From the NCBI RefSeq assembly GCF_000090795.2, contig NW_003546354.1, forward strand, positions 132,378 to 154,486: a stretch of 22,109 nt of DNA, in the 5' to 3' direction. Positions 9,902 to 17,914 of this stretch are shown here, in pieces. Positions within the stretch are counted from its first letter, which is position 1. Every line of letters starts with the position of its first letter. Position numbers and translations under genes: made by a program. The notes beneath the pieces are model-generated. The model did no database searches and was not told the origin of the DNA. It was given only the letters and a program-made list of their open reading frames with translations. Origin of the DNA: Amphimedon queenslandica (taxonomy: Eukaryota; Porifera; Demospongiae; Haplosclerida; Niphatidae).

Positions 9902-11941
9902 ATGTTAAACATGGCTGACACTGACACTCAGTCTGATACTGATGACCTTTTTCATGGCGGGGACAGTGATGTTGGAGACAGTGCCTCTCAGAGAAGTACA
10001 AGTACAAGTCCTGAGACTAACAGAAAGAAGTCAGACGTGTGGAAGTACTTTCAAAAGGCTGGGCCTAAGCGTGTATCATGTCAGCTGTGTAGTAAGCAAA
10101 TGGCTTATCATGGAGGGACAACTAACTTAAGAGACCATCTTATTCGTATACATCCAAAGGATTATAACTTACAACACAGTTCAGCTACTTCTACGAGTAC
10201 AACACTTGATGGCTTTCTTTCTAAAAGCAAGTGTCCCCCTAGTCGTTCAAGGCACATAACTGAGCTGATAACTGACATGGTTGCCAGAGATCTTCGCCCA
10301 GCTGCTATTGTAAAAGGAGAAGGATTTTGTGCACTTTTGAATTATATAGAGCCAGGTTACAAGATCCCTAGTGATACACATATAGCGAGTGTTATCCGGC
10401 AGAAACATGAAGTAGGGAAAAGAGCAATGATGCAGAGGTTAAAGAATGAAAATGCTTTTACTGCCTTCACTAGTGATATATGGACCAGCTGTGCTAATGA
10501 TGCATACATATCCCTGACTGCACATTTCATTGATTCTGATTGGCAGCTAGTTTCCTGTGTACTTGGAAGTAGTCCCTTTCCTGGACATCACACTGGGAGT
10601 CACATCTACGAGAAGCTAAAGGACATCACTCATGCATTTGGTTTTCAACAGCATTCTCAACTTGTCGCCTTGGTCCATGATGCTGCATCTAACATGGTTC
10701 TTTCTGGTGAAATACTAGAAGAAAGATTGGAATGTGCAAGTGTATGTTGCGCAGCACATCGTTTACAGTTGTGTATTGAAGATGGCCTTTCTGTATCTGC
10801 TATTAGTCGAGCAGTTGGTGCTGCCAAGAAACTTGTTACTCATTTTAGACACAGTGCTCTTGCTAGTGATGCATTGAAAAAGAAGCAGTTGGATATGGGA
10901 AAGCCTGTAATGAAGCTTCAGCAAGATTGTCCTACACGTTGGAACAGCACCTTTTACATGATCAGAAGCTTGCTAGAAAACAGATGGCCTGTTACTGCTG
11001 TTTTGTCGGATGAAACTATCACAAAACGGCAATACCGTTATCTTGATTTAACCTCTNNNNNNNNNNACAGCACCTTTTACATGATCAGAAGCTTGCTAGA
11101 AAACAGATGGCCTGTTACTGCTGTTTTGTCGGATGAAACTATCACAAAACGGCAATACCGTTATCTTGATTTAACCTCTGAAAACTGGCTTCTTCTGGAA
11201 GATTTGTTTAAAGTTCTAGAGCCATTGGAAATTGCAACTGTTGTTTTTAGCAGTGAAAGTCATATTTCATTGTCTGTTGTACTTCCTGTGGTATACAGTA
11301 TAATTAGCCAGCTTAGTTCATCTGACAATACTACTGAGTCTATTGCTATAAGAGTTTTTAAGGAAAAGGTAGTTGCTGGAATGAAAACTAGATGGAAACT
11401 GGATGAGATTGATGCCAATCTTTTATTGGCCACTGCTACAGCACTAGATCCAAGGTTCAAGCACCTAAAGTTTTTAACTGAAGTTGAGCAGTCAAAAGTC
11501 AAAGAGTACATAATTGAGCGTGCTAAATATATTCAATTGCATTGTGCTACACCAGAGGCTGTACCTTGTAACGAAATACCACCACAGAAGAAATCAAAAT
11601 CAGCACTGGATATTCTACTAGGAGAAGAGGCATCCGAGTTGGAGATTAACCATAGCAATAATATTGAAACCGATTTATCTTTATTTTATACCGAGAAAGT
11701 GATCTCGAGGGATTCTGATCCGATACTGTGGTGGCAACAAAATCACACTAGATTTCCTATTTTGTCACAAGTTGCAAAGTATGTTTTATGTGTTCCAGCT
11801 ACTTCTACTTCAAGTGAGAGGCTATTCTCAACTGCAGGTTTAACCGTGTCAAAATTAAGAAGCTGTTTAAAACCAGATAATGTTGATGCATTAACCTTCT
11901 TACATGCTAACTATCATTATTTGAAAAATGTATGCAACTAA
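9902..11941 (+). CDS. hAT transposase (BED zinc finger, DDE-type catalytic core)
   Basis: 679 codons as assembled, open throughout. Residues 45-88 are a BED zinc finger (C60-x2-C63, H79, H84) that would bind the element ends. The RNase H-like core shows the hAT motifs: FTSDIWTS with D192, LVHDAASNM with D260, CAAHRLQL with its Cys and His, and CPTRWNST. The C-terminal dimerisation region carries WWQQNHTRFPILSQVAKYVL and SSERLFSTAG, whose Glu (residue 639) is probably the third acidic residue. ATG 9902 opens the only long frame, and AATAAA overlaps the stop (11941-11946). Residues are inflated by a duplicated segment around the N gap: 123 bases, exactly 41 codons, are probably artefactual, so the true length is likely about 638. 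All catalytic motifs are present, so the copy may be active. Confidence 0.93.
   Translation: MLNMADTDTQSDTDDLFHGGDSDVGDSASQRSTSTSPETNRKKSDVWKYFQKAGPKRVSCQLCSKQMAYHGGTTNLRDHLIRIHPKDYNLQHSSATSTSTTLDGFLSKSKCPPSRSRHITELITDMVARDLRPAAIVKGEGFCALLNYIEPGYKIPSDTHIASVIRQKHEVGKRAMMQRLKNENAFTAFTSDIWTSCANDAYISLTAHFIDSDWQLVSCVLGSSPFPGHHTGSHIYEKLKDITHAFGFQQHSQLVALVHDAASNMVLSGEILEERLECASVCCAAHRLQLCIEDGLSVSAISRAVGAAKKLVTHFRHSALASDALKKKQLDMGKPVMKLQQDCPTRWNSTFYMIRSLLENRWPVTAVLSDETITKRQYRYLDLTSXXXXSTFYMIRSLLENRWPVTAVLSDETITKRQYRYLDLTSENWLLLEDLFKVLEPLEIATVVFSSESHISLSVVLPVVYSIISQLSSSDNTTESIAIRVFKEKVVAGMKTRWKLDEIDANLLLATATALDPRFKHLKFLTEVEQSKVKEYIIERAKYIQLHCATPEAVPCNEIPPQKKSKSALDILLGEEASELEINHSNNIETDLSLFYTEKVISRDSDPILWWQQNHTRFPILSQVAKYVLCVPATSTSSERLFSTAGLTVSKLRSCLKPDNVDALTFLHANYHYLKNVCN
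10944..11179 (+). repeat. 113-bp duplication flanking a 10-N assembly gap
   Basis: Bases 10944-11056 are repeated without difference at 11067-11179, separated only by ten N. The offset is 123 bases, so the frame is preserved and the transposase reads through with four unknown residues. The repeated peptide includes STFYMIRSLLENRWPV. This is what an unmerged contig overlap looks like, not a real duplication. Confidence 0.9.
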
Positions 11942-13478
11942 ATAAACTTTTAACGTTTGCCCTTTCTCTCATTTATCTTTACATTATTTTGTAACTCTTT
12001 TGTAGCATCAAATTTATAAATAATTAAAATTAATAAATCAGGCGAAATAATTGTAATAAAGTAATTAATGTTATTAAAAATAGAATATTCGTTCGCTCAT
12101 AAAAGAAAACCTTCGGTAAGCAATATTACCCATTCGTTCATGCCCTATTTCTGACCACCTTCACAAGCTTTGCCAGTCTCCTCTACATCCCCTCCTACAC
12201 TGATATTGTCCTGCTGGATATTGAGAGATTCACTGATTGCCTCGACAAGGTCTTTGATTGTGGCCATTCTCCACTTGATAAAGCAAGTTCCTATGGATTC
12301 ATTACTGAAGGAGCAATTGATAAGTTAGCAAAGGATGAGGAGTTAGACCCCAAGATGTTTAAGACCCTCTTGAAGTCTTTTTATTTTGCTGTTCCAGTTC
12401 GCACATCAAAGGTGAAGAGCAATAATATTTTCTTTATTGAAGCAGATCGTTCGTTCTACATTCCCAGCATGCGTCCTACAAAAGCAACCAATGGCCCTAA
12501 GTTCCATTCTCTCTACCTCCAGTACATATCATGTGTGTCCGGTAATACAGTTCTTTTGGTTCATCATTTCCTCAAGTACAGCAATTGCTTCCTTGTCCCT
12601 TACCTACACATCAATGCCTCGATAATCAGGATACACCACAGTAAAGAGAAGCACATTGATGTTACCATAATCGACCATAAAGATGTTGTGGAGCTGAGAT
12701 TGGAACATGGTCGTTCAACTGCATGAAGCATACAAAGCAGCTTTCCCATTGGTAGTCAAAGCATGCACTGCTGCCATGGAAGATGTCAAGAAGTCAGTCG
12801 ATGATTTAGAGTATTATTTTTTGCTGCGTTGTACTGAGAGTGATGATCACCAGTTCATCTATCACAGAATGGAAAATAACGAGGACACTTCATGCAAAAA
12901 ATACAGTGAAGTTGAGCCCAGTGATTCTTATCCTGTTTCCTTACGGGAACACACAAAATCATCTGTTTCTAAAATGGTATAAGCATTTTCAGAGTCTTAT
13001 TCTTTTATAATGTATATTTATTTATACATGTAGCTTATTGAAAGTGATGGAAAAGAATTACAGACAATGAAAGGTATTTATGATCTTATGGTAGTTCCTG
13101 TCATGGTATAATGGCAGTTGTCATATCAATGTTTGCTCCCAAATCTACTTGCTATTTTATATAACTTATAAAAATACACAATGCCTGATGACTAACAGTG
13201 GCAGCCTGTTAATTGTGAAACTGAATATTAATGATGTATTTTTTGCAGATTCCTTGGAGCTGGCTAGTCTTGCAGTGAAGCTATCTCAAGAGTTTGTAGA
13301 TGATGAGAGTCAGTTGAGTTTGTTGAGACGGTTAAAAGTAGAGCGAGAAGTTTGGGATGATATCAAAGTCAAGACTGGTGGTGGGTGGATGGCATTTGCA
13401 GTGTTGCTTGATCAGTGGATGAAGAAGTCCAAAAAATCAAAGGATGAGCTTCTGGAAGAGCTCCATGTATTTTTATAA

Positions 13479-13821
13479 TTATTTTAATAATTCCTTTTAA
13501 ATATTTATATTTTGTAACAAGAGCAGAGTGCATCAGTAATTATCAGTTATTTGCAATGGATATTATACATACTTGCAAATCACTTCACACAAATTTTAAT
13601 AGTATATTATAGTTTGTTGCTGTTAATGTGTCAAATTTTTTAGCATTTTTTGCAGTGTCTGTAATGTCATTGTTATATAGAGGGATAATAAGACATGTAT
13701 ATTTTAGCTTTTATCATGATGATTACATGAATAATTGAAAGTAAAGAATTTTATATGGGGTGTGTACTATTATGATTAGTTACACACCCCTAAATAAATA
13801 AATTAAATTATATTAATTAAG
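13479..13821. other. Intergenic region upstream of gene B
   Basis: AT-rich spacer of 343 bp between the pseudogene's last exon and the gene B start codon. No coding potential was seen. It holds a 10-bp inverted repeat (13757-13790) and a TAAATAAATAAATTAAATTA run just before the ATG. It should contain the gene B promoter, but no clear TATA element or initiator can be assigned. Confidence 0.5.
13757..13790. repeat. Hairpin-forming inverted repeat upstream of gene B
   Basis: GGGGTGTGTA (13757-13766) and TACACACCCC (13781-13790) are perfectly complementary, separated by 14 bases. The element lies about 30-65 bp before the gene B ATG, in the likely promoter or 5' UTR. It is absent upstream of the pseudogene copy. 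It could be a factor-binding palindrome, a 5' UTR hairpin or a transposon relic. Confidence 0.5.
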
Positions 13822-16800
13822 ATGGCGAATCCAAGGGTGAGTCCTGATTCTGTGAGAGTAGCGGATCCTGCTAATGTTGAGAGCCCTCAGCCTCTAGAAG
13901 TGCCGCTTTCTCCTCCATTTACAAAGGATCCCGATAGGGTACGTTAGACACATGCATGTTTGTGGTAGACTAACGGTGTCAAAAAGACTAATGATCATAT
14001 GCGTGGGTGGGACTATATGCCCCAACTGAGTTTGACCCAAGAAAAAACTGGAATAACTTTTCATAGGAATGTGGGATAAGGATAAAACTTTCATAGGTTC
14101 TTATTCGCCAATGCCATCACAGGATCTCAGGTCTTGGGTCTCTCAGCCCTTCGGAACCCTGAGAACCAGGTTCTCCCTATAAACCCAATAGTATACCAAG
14201 TCACACTGGTTGTTATCGTGCATAAGAACATGTGGTTTCAAGCTCAAGCCCAAGTGCAAACTAATAATTCTTGTAAAAGCTCACAGAGCAAGATGTTATA
14301 ATAATGAAGACTAGTTGACTCCTACCAGCAGTTATTGTACTGCTTATCATAAAAACAAGACCTATTTAAGAGTGAAATACAGGTCAACCATGAAGCTGTA
14401 AAATATCGGCCTTGCTTCTATGAATATCATTATAATGTGTCACTAATGGCATCATGGCTACATTTTTTTATATTCCACACAGCTGCTTCCATGCACAGTT
14501 CCTGGAGTTAGTCCACTTCCCGGCAGTCAAACTCAGTTAGGATATACATGTAGTATACATGACCTTATTCATAGGCTATATAGGCTAAGGATATATATAT
14601 AATTATGTAGGTTGAGCCTCGGGATGAGCAACTAAATGAGGAAAATGAATACGGCTTTTACACGAAAGCTAAGGAGAGTTATGGTCATAATGAATCGCAT
14701 ACTGTCTTCCACTTACTGAAGATGCAGTCTATCCCACGAAACATGGTCCCTGGCATGGACTACTTGACAGAGCATTATTCAGAAAAATCTGACATTAGTT
14801 GTACGATGAATAGATTAATCTATGATGAGGATCCTATTTCTCCTACTGCTACTAAGGAGTCTCCCCCAAAGTTTTCCGACTTACCGGATCATGAATCCCA
14901 GACTTGCGATATAGAGGAAGCTGCAGAACTACATGAAGATGTCCTTGTTGTTCCAAAAGGTACAAAGTTATGCTGTTATTGAACTTTGTTCTATAAAATA
15001 CATGTATATCCATATTATGCGAGAACCACACATTGTTTTAATTTAAATTGACACAATGACATTATACAATGGCCTTATATGCCATGCAGTGCCTTAACCA
15101 TGATTTTTTATGTACTGTATGTATAGGTCCTTCTTCATCACAAGAAAAAGCACTAGATTTTTTGTATATGCTTGATCTGGTCAAGACAAGGTCTGTTCCA
15201 GTAGTCATGTGCACTGCCACTCTTGTTGGTCTCTCTACTCAAGAGAAATCAGCTTTATTTCAAGACTTCATCAAGAATGCTGTTAAATTTAAAGACAGCA
15301 AGTCAGATTTGGCCAGTCAGTATCATACCAGGTTGCAAAAAAGATGTTCAAAGGGGGGTTTGTCTTCTTTTAATTTCAATGTTTTGGGCAAGTCTCCTTT
15401 TAACAATCTCATGTGGTTGTTGGGCACTAAGCGTTCAAGTATTAGCCTCTGCTTTTTATGCTGTCTCATTCAATCTCTGAAGCTAAGAAACATCCCAATG
15501 GAATTTTTGTGTATCGCTGAAAATCAATCAGATTTCAATGAAGAGGAGCTAAAGCAGAACAAGCATGGGGAGTGGCTCTTCTATGAAGTAACGAAGAGGC
15601 TGAAGGCTCTCAAGGATCACCAGGAAAAATTGGATCTCCTTACACCAGGTGTGACGTTCCTCACTGTCTTCAATATTGGCCCCAGCAAAGCAGCACATAA
15701 TTTCCTTCCATTTCTTGGCCAGCATTGCAAAAGATCACTGCCATTATTTTTTTCTTCTGGGGAAGATTCGTCTAATCTAGATAAACCACTTGAGCCTGAG
15801 TCTTATGATATATGTGGATATGATACACCACTCAATCACCTCTTAAATGCCTATGTAACAAGGAGGAAGCATATTCATCACTTGATGAGACATCAGTCAA
15901 GTGAAAATTCTGAGACACCTGCTCATCCTATACTTGTTCGTCTGCCTTCATGCAGTCAATCAAAATTTGATGATTTCAAGAAAATTTTTGGGAAATATGG
16001 CCTTTATGCTATTAAGAAAGACATCGACTTATCAGATATGAAAGGAACCAAAGGAATACTTGAAGAGGTGGTACTTGAAAATACGAGCAAGTATATTACT
16101 GGTCTACCTGTAAGGTGGGTTTTTTCTACGCAGCCTTCTCCAGGCTTTAAACATATCACTTATGACTAAAAGTGATATCAACAACTTGGCCACTTCATGT
16201 GGTGCTGGTATAGATCCCAGTGAAGTTGAAGCATTTCTGACCACCTTCACAAGCTTTGCCAGTCTCCTTTACATTCCCTCCTACACTGATATTGTCCTAC
16301 TCGATATTGAGAGATTCACTGATTGCCTCGACAAGGTCTTTGACTGTGGCCGTTCTCTTGATACAGCAAGCTCCTATGGATTCATTACTGAAGCAGCTAT
16401 TGATGAGTTAGCAAAGGATGAGAAGTTAGACCCCGAAATGTTCAAGATTCTCTTGAAGTCTTTTCGTTTTGCTGTTCCAATTAGCACATTGAAAGTGAAG
16501 ACTCTAGATTTTTCGATTGCAGCAGATCGTTCTTACTACATTCCTAGCATGCGTCCTTCAAAAGCAACCAATGGTCCTCAATTTCTTTCTCTTTACCTCC
16601 AGTACACATCGTGCATACCTGGTGATATTCAAGTTCTTTTGGTTCGCCATTTCCTCAAGTACAGCAATTGCTCTCTTATTCCTTTCCTACACATCAATGC
16701 TTCAATCATCAGGATACACCACAATAAAGAGAAACACGTTGATGTTACCATAATCGACCATAAAGATATTGTGGAGCTGAGATTGGAACATGATTGTTCT

Positions 16801-17729
16801 ACAGAAGCATATGAAGCAGCTTCTCCTCTTGTAGTCAAAGCATGCACTGCTGCCATGGAAGATGCCAAGAAGTCGGTCAACGATTTAGAGTATTATTTTT
16901 TGCTGCGTTGTACTGACAGTGGTGAATCCAATCACCATTTCATCTATCACAAAATAGATAAAAGTAAGAGTCTTACATGCCAGAGATGCTGCAGTGAAGT
17001 GAAGGCTAATGATACTAATCCTGTTTTATTCAGAAAAGATTGGGAGTCTACTGTTTCTAATATGGTAAGCATTTTTGGAGACTTAGTCTTTCATATGTAA
17101 ATAATCTTTCTTTTAGGTTAATGAGAGAGATAAAAAGGAAGAGATAAAGAAAGGTATTGTCATAATTGGTATGAATTGATAGACGCGTTTTGCAAGAAAA
17201 TATAACAGTAATAATGTACAATCTTCAAACCAGATTATCAACTTTTTATGTTTATGCATGCAATCTCAAGGAATTTATGTACTGTATAACGTTTTATTTG
17301 GCGATTTTGCTGTAAAATTGTAATTGGTGGTTTTTAATTTGGCGATTTTTGTCTACATGTGCATTACTGAGCATGTGCATTGATGATTGGCGGTTTTAAT
17401 ATTGGCGATTCTGCTTGCAAACTACCAATCGCCAAAATAAAATTTCCACCAAATTAAAGTGCTATATGGTATATTGTTTTATAGGTTCTTTTGAGGCCTC
17501 CGAGTTAGCCAACCTTGCAGTAAAGTTGTCAGAAGAGTTAGTGGATGAGGAGAGCCAGATAAAGCTTTTGCATGTATTGCAAATAAAAGAGGAAGTTTGG
17601 GATAGCATAAAAGAGAATAATGATGGATGGTCAGCATTCCTAATGTTGCTGATGCACTGGATAAAGAACAACAAAAGATCAAAGACTGAGCTTGAAGCTC
17701 AACTCAAAGAGCTTCATATATTTTTATAA
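13822..17729 (+). CDS. Gene B: degenerate P-loop/COR-like protein with C-terminal death-fold domain
   Basis: Inferred exons 13822-13938, 14611-14959, 15127-17064, 17117-17153 and 17485-17729, all with compatible GT-AG phases, give about 894 residues. The start is the ATG opening MANPRVSPDS. Residues 1-155 are acidic and proline-rich, probably disordered. At 190-197 the P-loop position reads GLSTQEKS, without the Walker Gly. VFNIGPSKAAHNFLPFLG matches gene A's VIDVGVNKA segment. Residues ~480-590 are COR/winged-helix-like (GLPVRWVF, then FTSFASLLYIP and VLLDIERF). The last exon is an ~80-residue helical death-fold-like domain (LANLAVKLSEELVDEES... VWDSIKE). At 16120-16125 a run of six T, against five in the pseudogene, breaks the frame: the upstream reading stops at 16169 and the downstream reading opens at 16162. 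Both sides align to the paralogues, so this is a sequencing error or a very recent mutation. Nucleotide binding is doubtful. Confidence 0.75.
14022..14540. mobile_element. Insertion with 13-bp inverted ends in gene B intron 1
   Basis: AACTGAGTTTGAC at 14024-14036 is repeated in inverted form at 14526-14538. The surrounding intron is shared with the pseudogene: GGGTGGGACTACATGACC there is continuous at the place where gene B carries GGGTGGGACTATATG, about 520 extra bases, then TATACATGACC. The pseudogene thus shows the empty site. A short TATATG/TACATG duplication may flank it. No coding sequence was recognised inside, so it is probably a non-autonomous DNA element. Confidence 0.65.
17285..17460. 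repeat. GGCGATTTT-type inverted repeat cluster in gene B intron 4
   Basis: The intron between the short exon 4 and the last exon holds repeated TTTGGCGATTTT-like words: TTATTTGGCGATTTTG near 17296, TAATTTGGCGATTTTT near 17336, TTGGCGGTTTTAATATTGGC near 17388, and inverted CCAATCGCCAAAATAAAATT near 17425. The outer ends are roughly inverted (TTTATTTGGCG against CACCAAATTAAA). This looks like a small MITE with subterminal repeats. Confidence 0.5.
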
Positions 17730-17868
17730 TAATTTTAATAATGATTAATTTTAGCTTGCTTTATTAATCTTGTTTTTTGTTTTTTCATTTGATACACGAC
17801 ATTTTAATTTCATTGTAACCACACCCTTTTCAATCAAGGATCCGTAAATTTACTCCGTTTTTTAGTCG

Positions 17869-17875
17869 TATAAAA
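17869..17875 (+). promoter_or_regulatory. Possible TATA box of gene C
   Basis: TATAAAA lies 40 bases before the ATG at 17915, in the 185-bp gap after gene B. Initiation about 30 bases downstream would give a very short leader. The sequence is AT-rich, so a chance match is possible. Confidence 0.3.
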
Positions 17876-17914
17876 TTTGAGCCCGTGTGGACTGGTCTTT
17901 GACTGAGGAATCGA

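Larger units (their letters stand above)
9756..12147 (+). mobile_element. hAT-family DNA transposon, apparently full length
   Basis: A 2392-bp element bounded by perfect 16-bp terminal inverted repeats, TAGGGCATGAACGAAT (9756-9771; inverted at 12132-12147), and by 8-bp target duplications (9748-9755 and 12148-12155). It carries one transposase ORF in its own + orientation. Subterminal TTCGAAT words (9781, 9793, 9808) and GAATATTCGTTCG (12083) are candidate transposase-binding sites. It inserted into the COR-like exon of the pseudogene; gene B keeps the empty site. Perfect ends and an open transposase point to recent insertion. The 10-N gap inside it is an assembly problem. Confidence 0.95.
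7825..13478 (+). pseudogene. Pseudogene copy of gene B, interrupted by a hAT element
   Basis: Sequence closely similar to gene B (13822-17729) runs from 7825 to 13478, with exon-like blocks at 7825-7920, 8258-~8600, ~8662-12976, 13034-13073 and 13249-13478. Against gene B it lacks the start codon and first residues. It has a disrupted frame with a stop near 8330 and a small deletion near 8360. It has in-frame stops at 8810-8812 (TGA) and 9079-9081 (TAG for CAG). It has a one-base deletion near 8911 and frame changes near 9419, 9575 and 12720. A 2.4-kb transposon sits at 9756-12147. The P-loop position reads GLSPKRKT. The final exon, a death-fold-like domain ending LLEELHVFL, is still open. 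No full product is possible, though short transcripts cannot be excluded. Confidence 0.85.

Noticed and set aside
11057..11066. Four unknown residues and a repeated motif taken as a real insertion in the transposase
   Set aside because: The exact 113-bp repeat on both sides of ten N is best explained by an unmerged contig overlap.
16111..16169. Programmed ribosomal frameshifting in gene B
   Set aside because: No conserved slippery site with a downstream structure is evident, and the paralogue reads straight through with one T fewer; an error or mutation is simpler.
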